Shown here piece by piece: positions 17,460-25,054 of a DNA stretch of 40,886 bases. The translations under genes and the position numbers were made by a program. Within the stretch, counting starts at the first letter, position 1; every line of letters starts with the position of its first letter. Below the pieces are notes generated by a model. That model worked only from the letters and a program-made list of their open reading frames with translations. It searched no databases and was not told the origin of the DNA. The DNA is from JAGMXM01 sp964458325 (GTDB lineage Bacteria > Verrucomicrobiota > Verrucomicrobiia > Limisphaerales > UBA1319). The DNA is taken from contig CAYWIM010000036.1 in the NCBI GenBank assembly GCA_964458325.1, forward strand, positions 1 to 40,886, given 5' to 3'.

Positions 17460-18695
17460 TCAGCGCGAGCCGGAACCGCGGAGGCGAAAGAACTGGGCTT
17501 GCAGAGCCGGAACCAACGGATAGGGGCTGGCCGCCAGGGGCTCAATATCTGCCCACTCGCGGCCGGGATCGCCGGATTGCTGAAGCACCCAGCCGCCGTC
17601 TGGCCAGCGAATCTCCCATCCGGTGCCGGCGGTGTTTTGCTCGAGGGCAAGGCGCGGCGGGGTCGGGGCGTTGCTTTGGGCAAACAGCCAGGTCGAGAAA
17701 TCGGAGGCCATGGACGTTGTCCACCCGGTGGCGACCGTGGCATGGTCGAAGCTGGATGGATATTCCGAGTAGATCAGCATGTCCGATGGCGACGGGTCGT
17801 CCGCCGCAGTGGCGTATTGATCCAACCGGATGATGCCGGTGGACCCGTGGTTGTCGAAAGCCGGATCAATCAACTGGAGCATGCCGAGCGAGCCGGCGCC
17901 GTCCACATCGCCCGCGCGAGGCAGAAAATTGGGAACCGTCGCATCCACGGCCCCATGAATTGCCCAGAAGGGCGTAGCCAGAATCTGCTCGATCCGATTG
18001 GACGGTCCGCTGCCACAGGCAGCGATGGCGGCCGCATACCGGACCGCGCCCCGTCCGACGGTGTCCCACGCGCCATAGGCGCCCATCGAGTCGCCGATCA
18101 CGTAGATTCGATCCGTGTCGATCTCGGCGGGCGCGATGTGAAGGACCGCTGTCAGTAGCGCGTGGTTTGTGGGCTCGATCAGGAAGTGAACCAGGTGTTC
18201 GGTCAGATGCATCGGAGTCGCGTAGGTGGCAGCGGATTGGACATAGGTTCCGAAGTCCCAATCCACCTCGACGAATCGCTGCCCAGTGGGCACCTGAGGA
18301 GACAGCACAAAGGCGTTGAACCGGGAGACGGTTCGGGCCTGATGGGCGAAGAAACGCGCGGTCTGGCGGGAAAGGTTGCTGTTATTATTGTTGCCGCGTG
18401 CGCCCGCCCCGTGCAGATAGAGGATCAACGGGTACTGGCTGCCTGCGCCGTTCGTGTACCCGGCAGGCAGCGCCAGCCCGAAGGGTATGCTGGCCGTGCT
18501 GCTGCCCGCCGGGTTGAGATCGGTGAACGACGCCTTCTCCCAATACAGGACCTGGCTGTTCCACGTCTCGCTGAAGTCGGGCAGCGCGGTCAGAGTTGCG
18601 CCTGCCGCAGCGGCGAGCGATGCCAAGAGGCCGAAGGCAGCCGCAAACCGCTGGATCAAGCTGATCCGTCGAGCGCGAACAATGCATTCACACAT
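17460..18695 (-). CDS. Exported alpha/beta-hydrolase esterase (PHB-depolymerase / CE1-like)
   Basis: A serine esterase of 411 residues, likely exported and possibly removing acyl groups from polysaccharide. The start at 18695 follows a good ribosome-binding site and gives a signal peptide (basic start, then FAAAFGLLASLAAAAGA). An upstream in-frame start would place unlikely basic sequence before it. LILYLHGAGARGNNN forms the oxyanion-hole turn. IYVIGDSMGAYGAWD contains the nucleophile Ser203 in G-D-S-M-G. Asp251 in HGAVDATVP and His318 in SFDHATVATGW complete a plausible triad in the right order and spacing. The last 65 residues are the shared C-terminal module ending in QFFRLRGSGSR. It lies between a PEP-CTERM gene upstream and the DUF5060 hydrolase downstream, all on the minus strand, consistent with a glycan-degradation set. 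Confidence 0.82.
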   Translation of the reverse strand: MCECIVRARRISLIQRFAAAFGLLASLAAAAGATLTALPDFSETWNSQVLYWEKASFTDLNPAGSSTASIPFGLALPAGYTNGAGSQYPLILYLHGAGARGNNNNSNLSRQTARFFAHQARTVSRFNAFVLSPQVPTGQRFVEVDWDFGTYVQSAATYATPMHLTEHLVHFLIEPTNHALLTAVLHIAPAEIDTDRIYVIGDSMGAYGAWDTVGRGAVRYAAAIAACGSGPSNRIEQILATPFWAIHGAVDATVPNFLPRAGDVDGAGSLGMLQLIDPAFDNHGSTGIIRLDQYATAADDPSPSDMLIYSEYPSSFDHATVATGWTTSMASDFSTWLFAQSNAPTPPRLALEQNTAGTGWEIRWPDGGWVLQQSGDPGREWADIEPLAASPYPLVPALQAQFFRLRGSGSR

Positions 18696-18700
18696 AAATG

Positions 18701-18706
18701 ACCTCT
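18701..18706 (-). promoter_or_regulatory. Ribosome-binding site deciding the esterase start
   Basis: On the minus strand AGAGGT is followed by five bases (CATTT) and the ATG at 18695-18693. This supports the 411-residue esterase rather than the in-frame extension to 18785. Confidence 0.65.
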
Positions 18707-18809
18707 CTGGAAACACGCGTCTGCCCCGCCTGCGCGGATCGAATCCGTGGAACGTCCGAGGACAGGAAGACGGCGCATTCCACAAACGGGTTGCATCGGA
18801 TTCGGCTTC

Positions 18810-19544
18810 TCAACGGTTCGAGCGAAAGGCGCGTCGATGCATCGTCCACGCAAGCGCACCCAGCACCAGGAGAACCGCCGTGCCGGGTTCGGGGATCACG
18901 GCGACACCCGAGACGCTGATGGGATCAAAACCCAAGACAGCCCCGCTGGGCGGGGTGACGCGAACACCGAACACGGGCGAATCGGTCTGGACCGCAAGGC
19001 CGGCGGCGGTCTGGTTGTTGGCAGTCTTGTAGATGGATTTGAAATATTGGCTCGTTGCGAATGGGATTGACGATCCGACAGGATTTCCATCGGCGTCCAG
19101 GCCCTGGATGATCCCGGCATCGTTGCCGTTGTTCTCGATCAGGAAGATCGTGGTGACCCCTTGGGCAAACCGAGTGTCGAAAGAGGGTTGTTCGTCGGCA
19201 CTGCCGAGGAGACTCAGATCGAAGTTGTCGGCGTTTCCGGGCGGAAATTCCGGATGAAGGGGTGTGTTGGGAAAGGTGGTTGTTCCCAAGATCAGATCGG
19301 ATGTGGCAATGCCGTTCATCGAGGTCACCAACCCCGAATTCCCGGTGGCAATCAGGCTGTCCAAGGGGCCAATGCTGCTGAGACCGGCCTGGGCCAAAGG
19401 CGCGGGGGCAACCAGGAGCGCGAGCATCAGCGCCACTCCCCAACAGCCGGGCCGCACGCTCTTTGGAATCCAACTCCCATTCATGGGACTCGATAAAACG
19501 CGGGAGGAAAGCCGGCAGCCATCGGTGCGGTGTTGAGCATTCAT
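18810..19544 (-). CDS. PEP-CTERM sorting-domain protein
   Basis: An exported protein of up to 244 residues carrying an exosortase sorting signal. The last 28 residues read IPEPGT, then a hydrophobic segment (AVLLVLGALAWTM), then a basic tail (HRRAFRSNR). This is the canonical PEP-CTERM tripartite signal that an exosortase recognises in the inner membrane. The N-terminal signal is the Trp/Gly/Leu-rich stretch before APLAQAG. The start is uncertain: ATG 19544 leaves a long N-region, while ATG 19484 gives a more usual signal peptide, and neither has a convincing ribosome-binding site. The middle contains Asp/Asn-rich beta-type sequence with FLIENNGNDAGIIQGLD and no recognised domain. No exosortase gene is in this window. 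It lies 114 bases upstream of the esterase gene on the same strand. Confidence 0.85.
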   Translation of the reverse strand: MNAQHRTDGCRLSSRVLSSPMNGSWIPKSVRPGCWGVALMLALLVAPAPLAQAGLSSIGPLDSLIATGNSGLVTSMNGIATSDLILGTTTFPNTPLHPEFPPGNADNFDLSLLGSADEQPSFDTRFAQGVTTIFLIENNGNDAGIIQGLDADGNPVGSSIPFATSQYFKSIYKTANNQTAAGLAVQTDSPVFGVRVTPPSGAVLGFDPISVSGVAVIPEPGTAVLLVLGALAWTMHRRAFRSNR

Positions 19545-19839
19545 TGATTGATTGGTTTTGAGTTTTAGGGATAGGCCCCCGTCACGCCTTGGGGATCAAT
19601 TTCCTCGCTTCTCATAATCGATTGATGCGACAAAATCGAGGAGGTTTTCCGTATTAGATTTGTGGTTTTGCGGCGTTGGAGGATGAGATGCTGCGCGCGG
19701 GCTGCAAGTGGTTTTGCTCGGGATCCGGCAGGGCGATGGCCCTTCTTCTCGGCCACTTCGCGATAGTAGCGGTTCCGCGGGCACTCGCCAGAGTGAGGTG
19801 GCGGTATCAACGGCGCTCCGCTTTGCCGGAGGGGATCGT
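19545..19839. other. Non-coding spacer upstream of the PEP-CTERM gene
   Basis: About 295 bases between the PEP-CTERM gene and the DUF3303-like gene, both on the minus strand. The part next to the PEP-CTERM start is more AT-rich and may hold its promoter. A GG-N10-GC arrangement occurs on the minus strand near 19570-19590, but its -12 part does not resemble TTGC. Short frames here have no coding character. Nothing else is seen. Confidence 0.4.
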
Positions 19840-20115
19840 CTATGGCCTGGACTCGGGCTGGTAAGCTTCCCAGGCCTTCTCGGAAGGGACCACCGGGAAG
19901 ATATCGAATGTCAGCTCAGGCCAGTCGGCGGTGTATCGCTGGATGGATTCCGCCGTGTCGGCCTCAAACAGGATGACCGCGCGGCCTCCCTGCACATCCG
20001 TGAAGCTTTGGGCATTCTTGAGGCCGGCGGGATAGACATAATTCCGGCGACGCAACAGGATCTCCTGGGCGGTCTTGTTGTCCCGAGAAAAGGTGGCGAT
20101 GGCGATGTAGTGCAT
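19840..20115 (-). CDS. Small DUF3303-like protein
   Basis: A 91-residue cytoplasmic protein beginning MHYIAIATFSRDNK and ending in KAWEAYQPESRP. The pattern resembles DUF3303/dimeric alpha-beta barrel (YciI/NIPSNAP-like) small proteins: a beta strand, a helix with TAQEILLRRRNYVYPAGLK, a strand with GGRAVILFEAD, and a helix with SIQRYTADWPELTFDIFPVV. A longer in-frame reading to 20988 runs through the GC-rich repeats and is rejected. No strong ribosome-binding site precedes the ATG at 20115. Function is unknown in this family; ligand-binding or oxygenase-like roles have been proposed for related folds. Its neighbours give no functional clue. Confidence 0.6.
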   Translation of the reverse strand: MHYIAIATFSRDNKTAQEILLRRRNYVYPAGLKNAQSFTDVQGGRAVILFEADTAESIQRYTADWPELTFDIFPVVPSEKAWEAYQPESRP

Positions 20116-20243
20116 AAGCAGCGTTGAAGGCAAGTTACTCCACGCGGACGCGGCAAGCAAGACGCAGGGCAGGCCGCGGGGGATGGGGGTCCAGGACAAA
20201 ACTCTTCGGCGCTTGGTGCGTTCGGTCGCAGTTGGGTGGTGTG

Positions 20244-20684
20244 TCTTCTCCCTCCCTTCCATGCCCGCATGGAGGGCCGGGGAGAGGAGGTCGAGCGTTG
20301 TTGAAACCCTCCCGCCCATCGCTCGCCGCCTCGCGGGGGGAGGGAAAGAGCAGTCAGCTTGCAAGAGACAAGGCGGCGCGGTGTCGAACTTGTTCACCGG
20401 GCATTGATCGTCTTCTCCCTCCCTTCCGCGCCAGTGGAGGGGAGGGCCGGGGAGAGGAGGTCGAGCATTGTTCAAACCCCTCTCCCTCCGCCCCCGCTCG
20501 ATCCTCGCGGGGGGAGGGAAAGAGCAGTCGGCTTGCAAGAGACAAGGCGGCGCGGTGTCGAACTTGTTCAGCGGGCACTGATCGTCTTCTCCCTCCCTTC
20601 CGCGCCAGTGGAGGGGAGGGCCGGGGAGAGGAGGTCGAGCGTTGTTGAAACCCTCCGCCCATCGCTCGCCGCCTCGCGGGGAAG
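20244..20684. repeat. Three tandem copies of a ~170-bp GC-rich palindromic repeat
   Basis: Copy A runs about 20244-20410 (167 bases), copy B 20411-20584 (174 bases), and a partial copy C about 20585-20684. Each begins TCTTCTCCCTCCCTTCC, passes through GGGCCGGGGAGAGGAGGTCG and, in A and B, ends GTGTCGAACTTGTTCA-x-CGGGCA-x-TGATCG. Copies B and C are almost identical over their first 50 bases. Each unit contains two imperfect hairpins: CTCCCTTCC pairing with GGAGGGGAG, and CCCTCTCCC or CCCTCCC pairing with GGGGGGAGGG. Reading frames through the region are by-products. This looks like a short dispersed-repeat family expanded in tandem. Confidence 0.85.
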
Positions 20685-20723
20685 GAGATTGGCAACCAGG
20701 GTCGATTCTGCCATGTTGTTCGA

Positions 20724-21296
20724 GTGCAAACCCCTGGTGCCCATATTCTGCGGGAGAACAGTGGAACGTCAGGCCTCGAACGGACGCTGCGAAGCGCGGT
20801 TGGAATTCTGGCGCATCACGAGGTTCCGCACCTTGTGGTGGGCGGCATGGCTGTCCAGGAGCACGGCTATTTCCGCGTAACCCTTGACTGCGACATCGTG
20901 GTGCCGGATGTGCTCGAGGCAGTAGAACGGCTGACGGCTGGCTTGTCGGGGCCATTCGTCCGCGTTCCTGGCTGCGAGGACAGCGCAAAAGACAATCGCA
21001 ACGGCGTGCTGATCAACCTGCTGCCGGCTGGGCGCGTCTTGAAATCGGGCTGCAAAGTGCCGTTCCCGGAGCCGCGGGCGGTCCGAGACCAGCCGCAATT
21101 CGCGTCGATCGAAGAGCTGATCTCGCTCAAGCTCGATAGCTGGTTGAACAGTCCCGTGCGGCGGCTGAAAGACAAGGCCGATGTCGTCGAGCTGATCCAG
21201 GCCCGGCGCCTTCCGCGCGAGTTGGCGGTCCATGAAGCGGTGCGCGTGTGCTACCAGGAAACGTGGGATGCACTCGCCGGCGAGAGCGGCCGGTGA
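20724..21296 (+). CDS. Nucleotidyltransferase-superfamily protein (AbiEii-like)
   Basis: A 190-residue cytoplasmic protein. The only start candidate in frame is GTG at 20724, with no clear ribosome-binding site. The core VPHLVVGGMAVQEHGY...TLDCDIVV matches the nucleotidyltransferase-fold pattern G-G-x-A-(x)n-R-x-T-x-D-x-D-I/V, where the two acidic residues bind metal. The second Asp is kept in DCDIVV. SIEELISLKLDSWLNSPVRR followed by KDKADVVELIQ matches the downstream region of AbiEii/MNT-type nucleotidyltransferases, where Lys and Asp are conserved. Such proteins include toxins that modify tRNA or target proteins, but also uncharacterised housekeeping members. No HEPN or AbiEi-like partner is adjacent, so no toxin-antitoxin role can be assigned. 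It starts directly beside the repeat array, which may have truncated or replaced its 5' end. Confidence 0.65.
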   Translation: MQTPGAHILRENSGTSGLERTLRSAVGILAHHEVPHLVVGGMAVQEHGYFRVTLDCDIVVPDVLEAVERLTAGLSGPFVRVPGCEDSAKDNRNGVLINLLPAGRVLKSGCKVPFPEPRAVRDQPQFASIEELISLKLDSWLNSPVRRLKDKADVVELIQARRLPRELAVHEAVRVCYQETWDALAGESGR

Positions 21297-21409
21297 CCTG
21301 AGCTGTGCATGGGGCGAAGTCCTCATCCCGAATGGAGCGCCGGTTGTGAAGCCGGCTTGTCGACATCCGCCAAGCGCACGCCCTGGCGAGCCATCGGCGG
21401 CTGAAGACT

Positions 21410-21835
21410 CTAAGGCGATGCGGGAGGAGGCGGAACGGCCTTTCGGCGTTTAGCAGCCGGCAGAAACGGTTCGCGGAATGCGGCTTGGAAATCGTAAACT
21501 CCCTTGAAATCGTTGCGGCTGTCCTGCTCGGTCTTGCTCAGCAGTTGAGAGTCGACCAGGTTGAAGACGATTTCGCCGAAGTCCTCGCACCGGGAGACGC
21601 CCCAGCTTTCCAAGACGACCGGCGTGAGGGGGCCGAACTGGCCCAAGGCGTATTGCCGGATGCCCTCGAGCAGTTCCTGGCCCGTCACGTGGTGGGGGGT
21701 GCGCGGGCTATTTTTCGCCACGGTTTTCTGTGTGTAATCCAGCGCCTCGCGCACAAACAGATACGCATCCCTGTGGTAGCGCGGGTCCTTGGCAACGATC
21801 CGATCGAGCGTGGTCTGGAAGTCGGGCTCTTGCAT
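21410..21835 (-). CDS. Minf_1886 family protein
   Basis: A 141-residue cytoplasmic protein of the Verrucomicrobia/Planctomycetes-restricted Minf_1886 family. Starting at the ATG 21835, it reads DRIVAKDPRYHRDAYLFVRE, then ALDYTQKTV, HVTGQELLEGIRQYALGQFG and VLESWGVSRCEDFGEIVFNL, which are the family landmarks. The C-terminus is Lys/Arg- and Pro-rich (KRRKAVPPPPASP). Function is not known. The gene begins 5 bases after the stop of a small membrane-protein gene and downstream of leuS on the same strand, so the three are probably one transcript. An extended in-frame reading to 22081 lacks coding character and is rejected. Confidence 0.82.
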   Translation of the reverse strand: MQEPDFQTTLDRIVAKDPRYHRDAYLFVREALDYTQKTVAKNSPRTPHHVTGQELLEGIRQYALGQFGPLTPVVLESWGVSRCEDFGEIVFNLVDSQLLSKTEQDSRNDFKGVYDFQAAFREPFLPAAKRRKAVPPPPASP

Positions 21836-21840
21836 GCAAA

Positions 21841-21972
21841 TCACCGGGCCGCGGGTGGCGGGGCAGGGGAGATGGGATGGGCGGCGCGCCAGGTCCTGAC
21901 CCCCCAGCCGACGAGCAGGAGGGCCACGACCGTCCAGAGCACCGTTCGTTCCCGTGGTGTCAATCGCCACAT
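21841..21972 (-). CDS. Small single-pass membrane protein
   Basis: A 43-residue frame starting at ATG 21972: MWRLTPRERTVLW, then a hydrophobic helix (TVVALLLVGWGV), then a short basic and Pro/Ala-rich tail ending in PPPAAR. The N-in, C-out arrangement with an L-T-P-R-E-R start resembles the N-terminal anchor of ComEA-like helix-hairpin-helix proteins of this phylum, but the DNA-binding part is absent. It could be a genuine small protein or a shortened relative. The tight 5-base spacing to the Minf_1886 start and position behind leuS support translation. No clear ribosome-binding site. Confidence 0.5.
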   Translation of the reverse strand: MWRLTPRERTVLWTVVALLLVGWGVRTWRAAHPISPAPPPAAR

Positions 21973-22135
21973 GGTTGCAGGCGGCGGCGAGACACGGAAG
22001 CGTGAACCCGCTGCCATCCATCGTCCAGACCGGCCATCGAGCCGAGCCGCGACGGGCTGGGCAGTCGCCATGGGGCCGCAATCGTTCTCACGCCGCTACC
22101 TCATATGTCATACATGCATGCGGATGGGGCATCCG

Positions 22136-24916
22136 TCAAGCGAGGGTGATGTTGACGATTTTTCCTGGCACCACGATGACTTTGCGAATTGCCTTTCCTG
22201 CCAGGAACGGCTGGATCGAGGGGCTGGCGAGGGCCGTGGCCTGAATTTCCGCCGGATCCGCCTGGGCGGGAACCTGGATCCGGCCTCGGAGCCGGCCATT
22301 GACCTGCACGGGCAGCTCGACAACCGCCTCGACCAGGAACGCGGGATTATGTTTGGGCCACGGCAGGTAGGCGAGCGTGGATGCGGCGCCCAGGGCCGCA
22401 GGGAAGGCAGCGGCCAGCCGCTGATACAGCTCCTCGGCCAAGTGCGGCGCGAACGGCTGCAGCAACTGCAGGAACGTGCCCAGGACCGCCGCGGGCCGCT
22501 GGGCCCATTCCATCGCTTCATTCACGAAAACCATCAGGGCGGAGATGGCGGTGTTGAACCGCATGGCATCGAGATCCTCGGTGACTTTGCGGATGGCGGC
22601 ATGGAGGGCTTTGAGCTGGGCCTGGGCCGGCGGGGCATCCTGCACGAGCGCGTGCAGACGTAGGCCGTCGAGCAGCGCGATGTCATCCGCCCCGGCGACG
22701 GTCTGGGCCTGCTCGAACTCCTGCTCGCTGCGCTCGTCGACGAACAGCCGCCACACCCTGCCCAGAAAACGGTAAACGCCTTCGACGCCCTGGGTGCTCC
22801 ACGGCTTCACCATCTCGAGCGGCCCCATGAACATCTCATAGAGGCGGAACGCATCGGCGCCGTATTGCACGAGGATCTCGTCCGGATTCACGACGTTACC
22901 CCGGGACTTGGACATCTTCTGGCCGTCTTCGCCGAGGATCAGCCCCTGGTTGACGAGCTTGAAGAACGGCTCGGGGGTCGAGACGCAATTCAGGTCGAAG
23001 AGGACCTTGTGCCAGAACCGGGCGTAGAGGAGGTGAAGCACGGCATGCTCGGTGCCGCCCACGTAAAGGTCGACGCCGGGCGTAGGCATGGATGGGGCGC
23101 CGAGAGGAGGATCGCCGGCCGGGCTGCCGGACATCCAGTAGCGTTCGGCGATGGGATCGCAAAACGCGCGAGAGTTGCGGGGGTCGAGATAGCGCAGGTA
23201 ATACCAGCAACTGCCGGCCCATTGCGGCATGGTGTTCGTTTCTCGCAGGGAACCGTCGGGACGCTGGACCCACTGGGCCGCACGCGCCAGCGGCGGCTCG
23301 CCGGAACCGGTCGGCTTGTAATCCGTCAGCGGGGGCGGCACGACGGGGAGATCGGATTCGGGAATGTCTTCATGCTGTCCCTGGCGCCAGGCGATCGGGA
23401 AGGGTTCGCCCCAGTAACGCTGGCGGCTGAACAGCCAGTCCCGGAGTTTGTAGTTGACCATCCGATGGCCCGCCGCACGCTCCTCGAGCCATGCGGCGAT
23501 CCGCTTCTTGGCCTCCGGAGTAGGCAGGCCATCGAGAAAAGCCGAGTTGACGCTGACACCGTCATCGATGTAGCCGATCGATTCCTTGCCGGCGGGCGCC
23601 TCGACAACAATCCGCACCGGGAGATCGTATTGGCGGGCGAACTCGAGGTCGCGCGTGTCGTGGGCGGGCACGGCCATGATGGCGCCCGTTCCGTAAGAGG
23701 CGAGGACGTAATCGGCGATCCAGATCGGGATTCGCTCCTGGTTGACGGGATTGATGGCAAAGGCGCCGGTGAACACGCCGGTTTTCTCCTTGGCAAGGTC
23801 GGTGCGTTCGAGATCGGACTTGGCGGCAGCGAAGGCGCGGTAGGCAGCGACTGCCTCACGGGGTGTCGAGGCGGGGTTGGCGCCTTTCCAGGCGGGAGGC
23901 GTGTGGGCCGGCCAAGCGTCCGGGATCAGGGCGTCCACCAGCCGATGCTCCGGCGCCAGCACCATGTAGGTGGCCCCAAAGAGCGTGTCCGGACGCGTGG
24001 TGAATACCGTGATCGCGTTCTCGCCGGCATCCGCTGACCGGATGGGATCGGCGACGGGGAAATGGACCTCGGCGCCTTCGGAGCGGCCGATCCAATTCCG
24101 CTGCATATCCTTGAGCGACGGGCTCCAATCGAGGAGATCCAGGTCGCGCAGGAGACGCTCGGCGTAGACGGTGATCCGGAGCATCCATTGGCGCATCGGC
24201 TTGCGCACCACGGGGAAGCCGCCGACTTCGCTCTTGCCATCGATCACCTCCTCGTTGGCGAGGACGGTTCCCAGCTCGGGGCACCAGTTGACGGGCGCCT
24301 CCGCCACGTAGGCCAGGCGCCGGGCATCGCGGTAGGCACGGCGCTGCGCATCGGTGGCGATGTCAGGCGGGTAAGGAAGCGTTTCGATCGGCTCCGCCCG
24401 TTGCGTGGCCGCATTGAACCAGGAGCCGTAGAGCCGCAGGAATATCCATTGTGTCCACCTGAAATAGCCGGGATCGGTCGTGTCGATCTCGCGCTCCCAG
24501 TCGTAGCTGAAGCCCAGCGCCTGGATCTGGCGCTTGAAGGTTGCGATGTTGGCTTCGGTGGTGACGCGCGGGTGTTGGCCGGTCTTGATCGCGTATTGCT
24601 CGGCCGGCAGCCCGAAGGCGTCCCAGCCCATCGGATGGAGCACGTTATAGCCGGCCGCGCGCTTGTAGCGGGCCAGGATGTCCGTCGCGGTGTAACCCTC
24701 CGGATGACCTACATGAAGCCCTGCACCCGAGGGGTAGGGGAACATGTCCAGAATGTAAAACTTGGGAGGAAGGCAGCGATGGCGATGGGCGAACGGATGC
24801 TCGGGCGGGATCGGCTCCCCCGGATTCCAGGCGCGGAATGTCCGCTGCCGATCCCACAAGCCCTGCCATTTTGGCTCGATCAGGTGAAACGGGTACTGTC
24901 GTCGGACCGTTGACAT
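22136..24916 (-). CDS. leuS: Leucyl-tRNA synthetase
   Basis: Charges tRNA-Leu with leucine in the cytoplasm. Class I signatures are in place: PYPSGAGLHVGHPEGY holds the HIGH-type motif at residues 68-71, and KMSKSRGN lies at 667-671. The CP1 editing domain is present, with the Thr-rich TTRPDTLFGATYMVL and GTGAIMAVPAHD segments, so proofreading is expected. The C-terminal anticodon-binding helices and the final beta domain (VVELPVQVNGRLRGRIQVP) are complete. The 926 residues are somewhat longer than the bacterial norm (about 860-880), partly from insertions around the leader (GEPIPPEHPFAHRHRC) and zinc-like regions. ATG 24916 is preferred over an in-frame TTG at 24925. It heads a group with the small membrane protein and Minf_1886 genes, and is insulated from the gene upstream by a terminator. 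Confidence 0.98.
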   Translation of the reverse strand: MSTVRRQYPFHLIEPKWQGLWDRQRTFRAWNPGEPIPPEHPFAHRHRCLPPKFYILDMFPYPSGAGLHVGHPEGYTATDILARYKRAAGYNVLHPMGWDAFGLPAEQYAIKTGQHPRVTTEANIATFKRQIQALGFSYDWEREIDTTDPGYFRWTQWIFLRLYGSWFNAATQRAEPIETLPYPPDIATDAQRRAYRDARRLAYVAEAPVNWCPELGTVLANEEVIDGKSEVGGFPVVRKPMRQWMLRITVYAERLLRDLDLLDWSPSLKDMQRNWIGRSEGAEVHFPVADPIRSADAGENAITVFTTRPDTLFGATYMVLAPEHRLVDALIPDAWPAHTPPAWKGANPASTPREAVAAYRAFAAAKSDLERTDLAKEKTGVFTGAFAINPVNQERIPIWIADYVLASYGTGAIMAVPAHDTRDLEFARQYDLPVRIVVEAPAGKESIGYIDDGVSVNSAFLDGLPTPEAKKRIAAWLEERAAGHRMVNYKLRDWLFSRQRYWGEPFPIAWRQGQHEDIPESDLPVVPPPLTDYKPTGSGEPPLARAAQWVQRPDGSLRETNTMPQWAGSCWYYLRYLDPRNSRAFCDPIAERYWMSGSPAGDPPLGAPSMPTPGVDLYVGGTEHAVLHLLYARFWHKVLFDLNCVSTPEPFFKLVNQGLILGEDGQKMSKSRGNVVNPDEILVQYGADAFRLYEMFMGPLEMVKPWSTQGVEGVYRFLGRVWRLFVDERSEQEFEQAQTVAGADDIALLDGLRLHALVQDAPPAQAQLKALHAAIRKVTEDLDAMRFNTAISALMVFVNEAMEWAQRPAAVLGTFLQLLQPFAPHLAEELYQRLAAAFPAALGAASTLAYLPWPKHNPAFLVEAVVELPVQVNGRLRGRIQVPAQADPAEIQATALASPSIQPFLAGKAIRKVIVVPGKIVNITLA

Positions 24917-24997
24917 ACCGGGCAACTTTGGGGCATCGATCCGCCCAGGGCAATAGTGGAGTGACAGGACGGCTGCGATTGGACGCTCGAAATAGGA

Positions 24998-25031
24998 AAA
25001 CCCTGCCGGCGTTGATTCGCCGACAGGGTTT
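24998..25031 (-). terminator. Intrinsic terminator after the DUF4623-like gene
   Basis: On the minus strand AAACCCTG-x-CGGCG and its complement form a stem of about 13 pairs with one mismatch around a 6-base loop, starting 24 bases past the stop codon. It is followed by TTTTCCTATTT, an imperfect U-tract. It separates the large exported gene from leuS. Confidence 0.7.
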
Positions 25032-25054
25032 GTAGCTGGATCCGATCCGATGGA

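Noticed and set aside
20116..20988. Long minus-strand extension of the DUF3303-like gene through the repeats
   Set aside because: The added sequence is translated GC-rich repeat; the compact 91-residue protein starts at 20115.
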